A model generated the notes under the pieces. The model was not told the DNA's origin and did no database searches. It was given only the letters and a program-made list of their open reading frames with translations. Both the position numbers and the translations under genes were made by a program. This document shows positions 52,341-60,573 of a stretch of DNA of 64,000 nucleotides, piece by piece (positions within the stretch are counted from its first letter, which is position 1; each line of letters begins with the position of its first letter). The stretch is from an uncultured Acetatifactor sp. GTDB lineage: Bacteria > Bacillota > Clostridia > Lachnospirales > Lachnospiraceae. The DNA lies in the NCBI GenBank assembly GCA_947581865.1, contig CANPWA010000002.1, forward strand, positions 152,095-216,094, read 5' to 3'.

Positions 52341-54075
52341 TCATTTGTTCAAAAGCACAGTAAAATATGTGCCCCTGGGGGAAAAGAGGGAGAGCGCGCC
52401 GGAGGTTCCGGAGGGGCTTCTGCGCAGATGTAACGCCTGCAAGTCCGCTGTGTTTGTGGATGAGGTGAAGAAGGGATTTTACATTTGTCCCCGCTGCAAT
52501 AATTATTTCCGCGTCCCTGCTTACTCCCGGCTGCGCCGGATCGCGGACGAGGGAAGCTTTGAAGAATGGGATACGGACATTGCTTTCTCCAATCCGCTGC
52601 ATTATAGGGGATACGGTGAAAAAATCAGGGAACTGAAGGAAAAGACAGGGCTGGATGAGGCGGTTGTGACGGGGAAGATCCGGATAGACGGCGAAGAGAC
52701 TGTGGTGGGGGTCATGGACGGACGGTTTCTGATGGCGAGCATGGGAGAGATCGTGGGAGAGAAGATCGCACGGGCGTTTGAGCGCGCCACAAGGGAAAAG
52801 CTTCCGGTGATTTTGTTTGCGTGTTCCGGGGGCGCCCGGATGCAGGAGGGAATCGTCTCTCTCATGCAGATGGCAAAGACCTCGGCCGCGGTAAAACGCC
52901 ATGATGAGGCGGGGCTTTTGTATATAAGCGTGCTGACGGATCCCACCACCGGGGGCGTGACGGCCAGTTTTGCCATGCTCGGGGATATCATTCTGGCGGA
53001 GCCGGGGGCATTGATCGGGTTTGCCGGACCCAGAGTGATCGAGCAGACCATCCGGCAAAAGCTGCCCAAAGGGTTTCAGAGATCGGAATTTCTGCTGGAA
53101 CACGGATTTGTCGATGCCATTGTGCCCAGGGAACAGCTGAGGGACCGGCTGGCAGAGCTCATCAGGCTGCATCGTTATAAGAAAGAAGCGGGAAAAAATC
53201 AAAAAAGTGCTGGACAGAACCCCGTCGGGGAAGGTATGATAAACGAAGGACGGACTGCCCCAAAGACAGGCGCCTCTGCCCCCATGAGCGCATGGGAGCA
53301 TGTGGAGCGCGCCAGAGATAAAATGCGCCCCGTGGGGCATGATTATATCGAAAGTTTGTTTCCGGGATTCGTGGAGTTCCACGGCGACCGGCATTTCCGC
53401 GATGATCCTGCGGTGATCGGGGGCGTTGCCCTGTTTGAGGGAACTCCGGTGACGGTGATCGCCCAGGAGAAGGGCAGGGGAACCAAGGGGAATATCGCCT
53501 GTAATTTCGGCATGGTATCCCCGGATGGGTACCGCAAGGCCATGCGCCTGGTGCGTCAGGCAGAGAAGTTTGACCGCCCGGTCATATTCTTCGTGGACAC
53601 GCCGGGGGCGTTCTGCGGTATGGAGGCGGAGGAGCGCGGGCAGGGAGAGGCGATCGCGCGCAGTCTCTGTGATCTTTTCGGCGTGGGGGTTCCTCTGCTT
53701 TCCATCGTGATCGGGGAGGGCGGCAGCGGCGGCGCGCTTGCCTTCGCGGTGGCGGATGAGGTGTGGATGCTGGAACATTCCGTGTATTCCGTCCTCTCTC
53801 CGGAAGGGTTCGCCTCCATCCTGTGGAAGGATGGCTCCAGGGCCAGGGAGGCGGCCGCGCTGATGAAGCTGACGGCGCGGGATCTGTACGGAATGGAGAT
53901 CGTGGAACGGGTGATACCGGAACCGGACGGTCTTGGGGAGGTATTTTCCCGGGAGACCATGGACGGGGTGGCGGGCGAGCTGAAGGCAGGCATCGCGGGG
54001 TTTTTGGAGCGGTACCGGGAAAGGGACTCGGAAAGCCTGCTGGAACACCGGTATCAGAGATTCCGTAAATTTTGA
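52330..54075 (+). CDS. accDA: Fused carboxyltransferase beta and alpha subunits of acetyl-CoA carboxylase (AccD-AccA)
   Basis: One continuous 581-residue frame encodes both carboxyltransferase subunits, which in most bacteria are separate. Residues 1-280 are AccD: a zinc ribbon with Cys34, Cys37, Cys53 and Cys56 (CNACK...CPRC), then the crotonase-like domain (FACSGGARMQEG, DPTTGGVTASFA). A hydrophilic linker of about 35 residues follows. AccA begins near AWEHVERARDKMRP, with LFPGFVEFHGDRHFRDD, AQEKGRGTKGNIACNFGM and IGEGGSGGALAF. No stop or frameshift intervenes. The start is uncertain: a TTG at 52330 overlaps accC, and a TTG at 52345 is an alternative. Confidence 0.95.
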   Translation: MKNNHLFKSTVKYVPLGEKRESAPEVPEGLLRRCNACKSAVFVDEVKKGFYICPRCNNYFRVPAYSRLRRIADEGSFEEWDTDIAFSNPLHYRGYGEKIRELKEKTGLDEAVVTGKIRIDGEETVVGVMDGRFLMASMGEIVGEKIARAFERATREKLPVILFACSGGARMQEGIVSLMQMAKTSAAVKRHDEAGLLYISVLTDPTTGGVTASFAMLGDIILAEPGALIGFAGPRVIEQTIRQKLPKGFQRSEFLLEHGFVDAIVPREQLRDRLAELIRLHRYKKEAGKNQKSAGQNPVGEGMINEGRTAPKTGASAPMSAWEHVERARDKMRPVGHDYIESLFPGFVEFHGDRHFRDDPAVIGGVALFEGTPVTVIAQEKGRGTKGNIACNFGMVSPDGYRKAMRLVRQAEKFDRPVIFFVDTPGAFCGMEAEERGQGEAIARSLCDLFGVGVPLLSIVIGEGGSGGALAFAVADEVWMLEHSVYSVLSPEGFASILWKDGSRAREAAALMKLTARDLYGMEIVERVIPEPDGLGEVFSRETMDGVAGELKAGIAGFLERYRERDSESLLEHRYQRFRKF

Positions 54076-54092
54076 GGATGGTGATAAGGCGG

Positions 54093-54536
54093 ATGGACAG
54101 CCGGGAAGTATTTAACGATGTTCTTGTACATCTCTTTAACGAGATCATGCGTCTGGAGGAGGATGTGATCATCACGGATGAGTACAGGGATATCACCAAC
54201 AATGAAATGCATGTGATCGACGCGGTGGGACCCGAGGGCGGGAATATGTCCTGTATCGCCTCCAAGCTCCGCATTACCATGGGGTCTTTGACTACCTCCA
54301 TGAACGGGCTGGTGGCCAAGGGGTATGCCCAGCGGCAGCGCAGCGAGGAGGACCGCCGTGTGGTGAACATCAAGCTCACGCCCAAAGGGCTGAGGGCCTA
54401 TGAAAAACACCGGGAATATCACATGCAGATGATAGACGCCATGATGCGCACCATGGACGAGGAGGAGATTCCCGTCCTTGCCAAAGCCCTGAACGGGCTG
54501 AAAGATTTTTTCTATCAATACAAAAGGGATATGTAG
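54093..54536 (+). CDS. fabT: MarR-family regulator, probable FabT
   Basis: The 147-residue protein is a MarR winged-helix regulator. It opens SREVFNDVLVHLFNEIMRLEED and has the recognition region SCIASKLRITMGSLTTSMNGLVAKGY and the wing RQRSEEDRRVVNIKLTPKG. In streptococci, FabT binds acyl-ACP and represses the fab operon; there it sits near the front, whereas here it is last. The operator-like dyads before fabH support the assignment. The ATG at 54093 has GGTGAT 7 bases upstream; an ATG at 54078 and a TTG at 54072 are also in frame. Confidence 0.85.
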   Translation: MDSREVFNDVLVHLFNEIMRLEEDVIITDEYRDITNNEMHVIDAVGPEGGNMSCIASKLRITMGSLTTSMNGLVAKGYAQRQRSEEDRRVVNIKLTPKGLRAYEKHREYHMQMIDAMMRTMDEEEIPVLAKALNGLKDFFYQYKRDM

Positions 54537-54545
54537 ACAGCCCCC

Positions 54546-54569
54546 GGAGCATCTGCATGCCCTTTTTTT
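54546..54569 (+). terminator. Probable terminator of the fatty-acid operon
   Basis: GGAGCAT and ATGCCC can pair as six base pairs with one bulged A and a CTGC loop, followed by seven T residues. The stem is short, so confidence is moderate. Confidence 0.6.
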
Positions 54570-54612
54570 ATGTGTGTCAGGCGGGATTTATACGATAAAA
54601 TTTATAAAATAT

Positions 54613-54684
54613 TTTCATAAAATTTCTTTTTTATGGTAGAATTGCTCAAAGAATTGTGTTATACTGAACATGCTTTCATAAAAT
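54613..54684 (+). promoter_or_regulatory. Control region of the uronate operon with repeated TTTCATAAAAT
   Basis: The 11-base sequence TTTCATAAAAT occurs exactly at 54613-54623 and 54674-54684, on either side of a TATACT (54660-54665) that could be the -10 box. No good -35 box is visible, which would fit activator or repressor control through the repeats. No regulator gene for this operon is in the window. Confidence 0.45.
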
Positions 54685-54760
54685 ATCATTGGCAGAATGT
54701 GGACAGACGGACAGGTATGGGTCTGTCAGCGCAGGAAGGTCAAGGAAAGAGAGGCGTAAG

Positions 54761-55621
54761 GTGGAACTTAGAACAGCAGTATCCCCAAGAGATGTGAAGC
54801 ATTATACCACAGAGCGTCTGAGAGAGGAGTTTCTGATCCAGAATCTTTTCGTACCCGGCGAGATCAAGCTGGTATACAGCCACATTGACAGGATCATCAC
54901 AGGTGCGGCAGTACCGGTATCGCCCATCAGGCTGACGGCAGGAGACGAGTTGAGGGCGGAGTATTTCTGCCAGAGAAGAGAACTTGGCGTCATCAATATC
55001 GGCGGCGCCGGCAAAATTACCGTAGACGGAAAGGTATATCATGTCGCCTTCAAGGAAGGTATGTATATCGGAATGGGATCGAAGGACATCGTGTTTGAGA
55101 GCGATGATGCGAAGAATCCCGCAAAATTTTATCTGAATTCTGCTCCTGCACACAGGACATGCCCCACGGTGCTGATCAGACCCGAGGGAACACCCGAGGA
55201 GGGCGTGGTCATCGTGAAGGATGAGAATAAAGTGGAGCTTGGCTCCCTGGAGGACGCCAACCACAGAGTCATCTGTAAGTACATTCTTCCCGGTCAGGTG
55301 GAGAGCTGTCAGCTCGAGATGGGCATGACGAAGCTGGAACCCGGCAGCGTGTGGAACACCATGCCCTGTCATACCCATGACAGACGCATGGAGGTTTATC
55401 TGTACTTCGAGATGCCCGAGGATGCCTTTGTGATGCACTACATGGGCGAGCCTCAGGAAACGCGCCACATTGTCATGAGAAACGAGGAGGCAGTCATCTC
55501 CCCCAGCTGGTCCATCCATTCCGGATGCGGCTCCAGGGCATACACCTTTATCTGGGGTATGGTGGGCGAGAATCAGGACTTCGACGACATGGACGGCGTG
55601 GATAACAAAGATTTGATGTAA
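54761..55621 (+). CDS. kduI: 5-dehydro-4-deoxy-D-glucuronate isomerase (KduI)
   Basis: KduI converts 4-deoxy-L-threo-5-hexosulose uronate, formed from unsaturated uronates of pectin or glycosaminoglycans, to 2,5-diketo-3-deoxygluconate. The 286-residue cupin-like protein starts RTAVSPRDVKHYTTERLREEFL and carries the metal-binding CHTHDRRMEVYLYFE motif. The start is a GTG at 54761 with GAGG 6 bases upstream; the ORF is open further upstream but those residues are not family-like. It is the first gene of a five-gene operon with an SDR, RpiB-like protein, aldolase and kinase. Confidence 0.95.
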   Translation: MELRTAVSPRDVKHYTTERLREEFLIQNLFVPGEIKLVYSHIDRIITGAAVPVSPIRLTAGDELRAEYFCQRRELGVINIGGAGKITVDGKVYHVAFKEGMYIGMGSKDIVFESDDAKNPAKFYLNSAPAHRTCPTVLIRPEGTPEEGVVIVKDENKVELGSLEDANHRVICKYILPGQVESCQLEMGMTKLEPGSVWNTMPCHTHDRRMEVYLYFEMPEDAFVMHYMGEPQETRHIVMRNEEAVISPSWSIHSGCGSRAYTFIWGMVGENQDFDDMDGVDNKDLM

Positions 55622-55653
55622 GAATCAAAAATAAAAGGAAAAGGAGAAACAAC

Positions 55654-56457
55654 ATGAGTAATTTTACAAATTTCAGTCTGGAAGGCAAAGTTGCGCTGGT
55701 GACCGGAGCCGTTCACGGCATCGGTTTTGCCATTGCCTGCGCGTACGCAGAGGCAGGCGCGACGGTATGCTTTAATGACCGTTCCCAGGAGAATGTAGAT
55801 AAGGGTCTGAAGGCTTATGAGGAGAAGGGCATTAAGGCCCATGGCTATGTGTGTGACGTTACCGATGAGGACGCTGTCAGCAATATGGTAGCACAGATCG
55901 AGAAGGAAGTCGGCGTGATCGACATCCTGGTAAACAATGCGGGCATCATCAAGCGTATCCCCATGACCGAGATGACCGCGGCGGAGTTCCGGCAGGTGGT
56001 TGACGTTGACTTAAACGCTCCCTTCATCGTATCCAAGGCGGTGATCCCGTCCATGATCAAGAAGGGCGGCGGAAAGATCATCAACATCTGCTCCATGATG
56101 TCCGAGCTCGGCCGTGAGACCGTATCCGCATATGCCGCAGGCAAGGGCGGTCTGAAGATGCTCACCAGAAATATCTGTGCGGAGTATGCTCAGTACAACA
56201 TCCAGTGTAACGGCATCGGACCCGGCTATATCGCAACGCCCCAGACCGCTCCTCTGCGCGAGAAGCAGGCGGACGGAAGCAGACATCCCTTCGACGAGTT
56301 CATCTGTGCGAGAACTCCTGCCGGAAGATGGCTCGAGGCGGAGGAACTCACCGGTCCCGCAGTATTTTTGGCATCCAGTGCGTCCGACGCAGTGAACGGG
56401 CATATTCTCTATGTGGACGGCGGTATCCTTGCATACATCGGCAAGCAGCCCAGCTAA
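55654..56457 (+). CDS. SDR oxidoreductase, probable KduD/DhuD (2-deoxy-D-gluconate 3-dehydrogenase or gluconate 5-dehydrogenase type)
   Basis: By position this enzyme reduces 2,5-diketo-3-deoxygluconate to 2-keto-3-deoxygluconate. The 267-residue SDR has VTGAVHGIGFAIACAYAEAG, NNAGIIKRIPM, the catalytic Ser in NICSMMSEL and YAAGKGG (Tyr-x3-Lys), and the C-terminal VDGGILAYIG. It is longer than typical KduD because of an insertion (REKQADGSRHPFDEFICAR) shared with gluconate 5-dehydrogenase-like SDRs, so the precise substrate is uncertain. AAAAGGAGAAAC precedes the ATG. Confidence 0.87.
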   Translation: MSNFTNFSLEGKVALVTGAVHGIGFAIACAYAEAGATVCFNDRSQENVDKGLKAYEEKGIKAHGYVCDVTDEDAVSNMVAQIEKEVGVIDILVNNAGIIKRIPMTEMTAAEFRQVVDVDLNAPFIVSKAVIPSMIKKGGGKIINICSMMSELGRETVSAYAAGKGGLKMLTRNICAEYAQYNIQCNGIGPGYIATPQTAPLREKQADGSRHPFDEFICARTPAGRWLEAEELTGPAVFLASSASDAVNGHILYVDGGILAYIGKQPS

Positions 56458-56491
56458 GGACAAAAAGAATTTCAGAGAGAAGGATATGGAA

Positions 56492-57130
56492 ATGAAAATC
56501 GCATTGATCAACGAGAACAGCCAGGCTGCAAAAAACGAGATGATCGTCTCCACCCTGAAAAAAGTGGTGGAGCCTATGGGACATGAAGTATTCAACTACG
56601 GCATGTGCGGCGCCGAGGATGCCAACTCCCTCACCTATGTGCAGAATGGCATTTTGGCGGCAGTGCTGCTCAACTCCGGCGCGGCGGATTATGTGATCAC
56701 CGGCTGCGGAACCGGCGAGGGCGCGATGCTCGCCTGCAACTCCTTCCCCAAGGTGCTCTGCGGACACATAGAGTCCCCGCTGGACGCCTATCTGTTTTCC
56801 CAGGTGAACGACGGAAACTGTGTGGCGCTTCCCTTTGCGGAAAACTTTGGGTGGGGCGGAGAACTGAATCTCCAATACATTTTTGAGAAGCTGTTCTGCG
56901 CACCCGGCGGTGGCGGCTATCCTCCTGAGAGAGTGGAGCCCGAGCAGCGCAACAAAAAGATTCTTGACAAGGTGAAAGAGGTGACCCACACCGATATGGT
57001 GAACATCCTTCAGAATCTTGACAGGGATCTGGTAAAAGGCGCGCTCTCCGGCGCAAAGTTTGCGGAGTATTTCTACGACAACTGCAAGTGCGATAAGATC
57101 AAAGCGGCAGTGAAGGAGGTTTTGGCATAG
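56492..57130 (+). CDS. RpiB/LacA/LacB-family isomerase, resembling DhuI
   Basis: The 212-residue protein opens MKIALINENSQAAKNEMIV and has the RpiB-type VITGCGTGEGAMLACNSFP motif. Within this superfamily, streptococcal DhuI isomerises the same 4-deoxy-5-hexosulose uronate as KduI; length and opening fit that branch. If so, the operon carries two unrelated enzymes for one step. Another aldose-ketose isomerase role is possible. ATG 56492 has AAGGA 7 bases upstream; an ATG at 56486 is too close to it. Confidence 0.83.
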   Translation: MKIALINENSQAAKNEMIVSTLKKVVEPMGHEVFNYGMCGAEDANSLTYVQNGILAAVLLNSGAADYVITGCGTGEGAMLACNSFPKVLCGHIESPLDAYLFSQVNDGNCVALPFAENFGWGGELNLQYIFEKLFCAPGGGGYPPERVEPEQRNKKILDKVKEVTHTDMVNILQNLDRDLVKGALSGAKFAEYFYDNCKCDKIKAAVKEVLA

Positions 57131-57203
57131 CGGTCCGAGGGCGGCTATGACCAGTGGTTATGACTAACAACAGCCGCGGGAAAGCGGCAGAAAGAGGATT
57201 GAT

Positions 57204-58169
57204 ATGATCGCAGTATTAGAGCAAATCAGCAAGATTGGTATTGTGCCCGTTGTAAAGATCGACAGGGCGGAGGATGCGCTTCCTCTGGCAAAAGCACTGT
57301 GTGCGGGCGGTCTGCCCTGTGCGGAAGTTACTTTCCGTACGGATGCGGCAGCAGAGGCAATCAAGATCATGACGGATAATTTCCCCAATATGTGCGTGGG
57401 CGCAGGCACGGTCCTGAATGCGGAGCAGGTGGATGCCGCTGTGGCAGCAGGCGCGAAATTTATCGTCAGCCCCGGCTTGAATCCCAAGACCGTAAAGTAT
57501 TGTATGGATAAAAACATTCCCATCACTCCCGGTACTTCCAGCCCCTCCGACATCGAGCAGGCTATTGAGCTGGGGCTTGATGTGGTGAAATTCTTCCCTG
57601 CAGAGCAGTCCGGCGGTCTTGCAAAGATCAAGGCGATGGCGGCTCCCTATGTCAACATGAAGTTCATGCCCACCGGCGGTGTGAATGCAAAGAACCTGAC
57701 CTCCTATCTGGACTTCCCCAAGATCATTGCCTGCGGCGGTTCATGGATGGTTCCCGGCGATCTGATCAATGCCGGCGAGTGGGATAAGATCGAACAGCTG
57801 ACCCGCGAGGCCGTTCAGACCATGCTGGGCTTTGAGCTGGCTCATATCGGTGTGAACGCTGAGAATGCTGAGGAAGCCGAGAAGGCGGCAAACCGCTTTG
57901 CATTTATCTTCGGCATGCCTGCAAAGGTTGGCAATAGCTCCGTATTTGCGGGAACCGCTCTGGAAGTGATGAAGAGCCCTTACCTTGGCAAGAACGGTCA
58001 CATTGCGATCCGCACCAATTACATCGAGAGGGCAGTGAACTACTTAAGCACCGTTCTGGGCGTCGAGTTCGATGAGAGCACTGCCAAGAAGGATGCCAAG
58101 GGCGGTCTGAAGGCGATCTATCTGAAGGAAGAGATCGGCGGATTTGCGGTACATCTTGTTCAGAAGTAA
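57204..58169 (+). CDS. eda: KDPG/KHG aldolase with C-terminal VOC-like domain
   Basis: The N-terminal ~205 residues are a standard class I aldolase splitting 2-keto-3-deoxy-6-phosphogluconate to pyruvate and glyceraldehyde-3-phosphate. Signatures are VVKIDRAEDALPLAKALCAGGLP (in part), EVTFRTDAAAEAI, GAGTVLNAEQ, PGTSSPSDIEQA and the Schiff-base lysine in VVKFFPAEQSGG. A further ~110 residues look like a vicinal-oxygen-chelate (glyoxalase-like) fold: ELAHIGVNAEN...FAFIFG and GHIAIRTNYIERAVNYLS...GFAVHLVQK. At 321 residues it is about 110 longer than ordinary Eda. The role of the extension is unknown. Confidence 0.93.
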   Translation: MIAVLEQISKIGIVPVVKIDRAEDALPLAKALCAGGLPCAEVTFRTDAAAEAIKIMTDNFPNMCVGAGTVLNAEQVDAAVAAGAKFIVSPGLNPKTVKYCMDKNIPITPGTSSPSDIEQAIELGLDVVKFFPAEQSGGLAKIKAMAAPYVNMKFMPTGGVNAKNLTSYLDFPKIIACGGSWMVPGDLINAGEWDKIEQLTREAVQTMLGFELAHIGVNAENAEEAEKAANRFAFIFGMPAKVGNSSVFAGTALEVMKSPYLGKNGHIAIRTNYIERAVNYLSTVLGVEFDESTAKKDAKGGLKAIYLKEEIGGFAVHLVQK

Positions 58170-58247
58170 TTGCAGGGTCAGGGAGACTGACCGGGGCAGT
58201 TACCGGAAATAAACAACCAAAACAAATAAGAAAGGAATTTTACAACT

Positions 58248-59279
58248 ATGGCGAAAGTAATTACCATGGGTGAGATCATGTTGAGACTGTCCACCCCCAA
58301 CAACGAGAAATTTATCCAGGCAGACGAGTTTGATGTATGCTACGGCGGCGGCGAGGCAAACGTAGCTGTGTCTCTGGCAAACTATGGTCATGATGCAGAG
58401 TTCGTCACCGCTGTGCCTGACAACGAGATTGGTGAGTGTGCAGTTGCCGCATTGAGAAAATATGGCGTTGAGACAAAGAATATCGCTAGATGCGGTGAGA
58501 GACTTGGTATCTACTATCTGGAGAGCGGTTCTTCCATGAGACCTTCCAAGGTTGTTTACGACAGAGCGCATTCCTCCATTTCCACCGCAACCGAGGCTGA
58601 CTTTGACTTCGACAAGATTTTTGAGGGCGCTGACTGGTTCCATTTCACCGGCATCACTCCCGCTGTTTCCGACAGCGCAGCGGAGCTGACCGAGAAGGCT
58701 CTGATCGCAGCCAAGAAGCACAACGTAAAGGTTTCCGTAGACTTAAACTTCCGCAAGAAGCTGTGGTCTTCCGAGAAGGCACAGAAGGTTATGAAGAACC
58801 TGATGAAGTATGTGGATGTCTGCATCGGAAACGAGGAGGACGCTGAGCTGGTGCTGGGTTACAAGCCCGGCAATACCGACGTTACCAGCGGCGATCTGGA
58901 GCTGGCAGGCTACAAGTCCATCTTCGAGCAGATGGTGGCAGACTACAATTTTGAGTACTGCATCTCCTCCCTGCGTGTGAGTCATTCCGCTTCCGACAAC
59001 GGCTGGTCTGCATGTATCTACTCCAGGGACACCAAGGAGTTCTATCACTCCAAGGAGTACAGCATCCATCCTATCGTTGACCGCGTGGGCGGCGGCGACT
59101 CTTTCGCTGGCGGCGTGATCTGTGGTCTTTTGGACGGCAAGGACTTCAAGGCAGCTCTGGAATACGGTGTGGCTGCTTCCGCTTTGAAGCACACCATCCC
59201 CGGCGACTTCAATCTGGTATCCAGAAAAGAGGTTGAGACGCTGGCTGGCGGCGACGCTTCCGGACGCGTACAGAGATAA
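58248..59279 (+). CDS. kdgK: 2-keto-3-deoxygluconate kinase (PfkB family)
   Basis: KdgK phosphorylates 2-keto-3-deoxygluconate to the substrate of the preceding aldolase. The 343-residue PfkB protein has MGEIMLRLSTPN, YGGGEANVAVSLANYG, VDLNFRKKLWS, and the catalytic DRVGGGDSFAGGVICGL. Order isomerase-dehydrogenase-aldolase-kinase gives a full route from unsaturated uronate to glycolysis. A strong terminator follows. Confidence 0.94.
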   Translation: MAKVITMGEIMLRLSTPNNEKFIQADEFDVCYGGGEANVAVSLANYGHDAEFVTAVPDNEIGECAVAALRKYGVETKNIARCGERLGIYYLESGSSMRPSKVVYDRAHSSISTATEADFDFDKIFEGADWFHFTGITPAVSDSAAELTEKALIAAKKHNVKVSVDLNFRKKLWSSEKAQKVMKNLMKYVDVCIGNEEDAELVLGYKPGNTDVTSGDLELAGYKSIFEQMVADYNFEYCISSLRVSHSASDNGWSACIYSRDTKEFYHSKEYSIHPIVDRVGGGDSFAGGVICGLLDGKDFKAALEYGVAASALKHTIPGDFNLVSRKEVETLAGGDASGRVQR

Positions 59280-59333
59280 AGACATCTGTTGGGATAAAAG
59301 ATCTTATAGAGATATTTATGCAGATCATGTAGA

Positions 59334-59363
59334 AAACAGGCGGATGATGTCCGCCTGTTTTTT
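59334..59363 (+). terminator. Intrinsic terminator of the uronate operon
   Basis: A perfect 11-base-pair stem AAACAGGCGGA / TCCGCCTGTTT with a 5-base loop (TGATG) runs into TTTTTT. It separates the catabolic genes from the binding protein-chemoreceptor pair. Confidence 0.95.
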
Positions 59364-59476
59364 ACTTTCTTTCCTGTTTGCGGAAAGAAAAGCTTGTGCT
59401 TACAGGACAAATAGAATAAAATAATAAGAGATTGGTTTGATAGACTGTGAAGGGTTAGAAAAGGAGATATGTGATT

Positions 59477-60556
59477 ATGAGACGTGTGAGATTTGGCATA
59501 GCCGCCATGGCTTGTATCGTGACTGTCACCTTCCTTGGCGGCTGCGGGGCTGCCCATAAGGGAAGAACCATCGGTTCGATTGCTGTCAGTGATACAGAGA
59601 GCGGGAAACAGCAGAGCGGGGAGGTCATCCAAATGGTGATCACCTCCAATCAGACTTCGGCGGATAATCCATATCATTATGGGTTACAGACATTCAAGGA
59701 AGTTGTCGAGGAACTGTCGGGGGGAACCATTCAGGTAGAGTGCAGCGACGGCACCCTGTCGGAGGATGAGCCGGAACTATTGGAGATGCTGGATGCGGGG
59801 GAGGTACAGATGGTGGTATGCTCGCCCGGCAATATGGCGTCTGAGGGTGTCTCGGAGATAAATCTGCTCTCTCTCTTGTACCTCTTTGACGGGTTTGAAC
59901 ACTGGGAGACCGCCATGGACGGTGAGTTCGGTTCGACGATGACGGATATCATTCTGGACCGCACCGACAACCGCTACCGCATTATGGGCTACTGGTCCGC
60001 GGGCGTGAGAGATTATTACGGCAGGATCCCCATTAAGACGGCGGCGGATGTGCAGGGGCTTTCCATCCGCACCCAGATTTCCGGAGTGGTTTCCCAGTAT
60101 TGGACGGGGCTGGGAGCCCGGCCCGTGGACATCGGCTGGGGAGTGCTCTATGATTCCCTGATGGCCGGAGAGGTGGATTCCGCGGAAAATGACTACACGA
60201 ATCTCATGCTGAAGCAGCATCACACCACAACAAACGGAAAATATATCTGTGAGACGCATCACGATTATACCACCCGCCTGTTTATCATCAACGGAGGTTT
60301 TTATGACAGTCTGACTGCCGAGCAGAAAAACTGGGTGGATACGGCTGCTCTGGCGGCTACTTTGGAGGAGCGGGCTGTCACCTATGACATGATGGACAGT
60401 TCAAAGGCGCAGTGCATCGCAGAGGGCGCGGTCGTTACGGATTATGACGACATGGATATTGCGAGTTTTCGGGAATCGGCCATTGCAATTCAGGATCAAT
60501 ATGCGCAGGAAAACGGACTGGAATCATACCTTAATATGATCCGGTCGGCAAGATAA
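59477..60556 (+). CDS. DctP-type (TRAP) solute-binding lipoprotein
   Basis: The 359-residue protein has a lipoprotein signal with a lipobox ending at Cys23 (TFLGGCGAAH). A DctP-family binding domain follows: ADNPYHYGLQTFKEVVEELSGGTIQVE (in part), EVQMVVCSPGN, the VQGLSIRTQISGV region and AGEVDSAENDYTNL. TRAP binding proteins often take uronates or other organic acids. No DctQ or DctM transporter gene is nearby; the gene abuts a chemoreceptor gene (stop at 60554-60556). A sensing role is inferred. The start may be the GTG at 59471 instead. Confidence 0.9.
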   Translation: MRRVRFGIAAMACIVTVTFLGGCGAAHKGRTIGSIAVSDTESGKQQSGEVIQMVITSNQTSADNPYHYGLQTFKEVVEELSGGTIQVECSDGTLSEDEPELLEMLDAGEVQMVVCSPGNMASEGVSEINLLSLLYLFDGFEHWETAMDGEFGSTMTDIILDRTDNRYRIMGYWSAGVRDYYGRIPIKTAADVQGLSIRTQISGVVSQYWTGLGARPVDIGWGVLYDSLMAGEVDSAENDYTNLMLKQHHTTTNGKYICETHHDYTTRLFIINGGFYDSLTAEQKNWVDTAALAATLEERAVTYDMMDSSKAQCIAEGAVVTDYDDMDIASFRESAIAIQDQYAQENGLESYLNMIRSAR

Positions 60557-60573
60557 TGGATTGGAGGGGCAGA

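Noticed and set aside
52210..54048. 612-codon minus-strand frame
   Set aside because: Shadow of accDA in G/C-rich sequence; Arg/His/Pro-rich without motifs.
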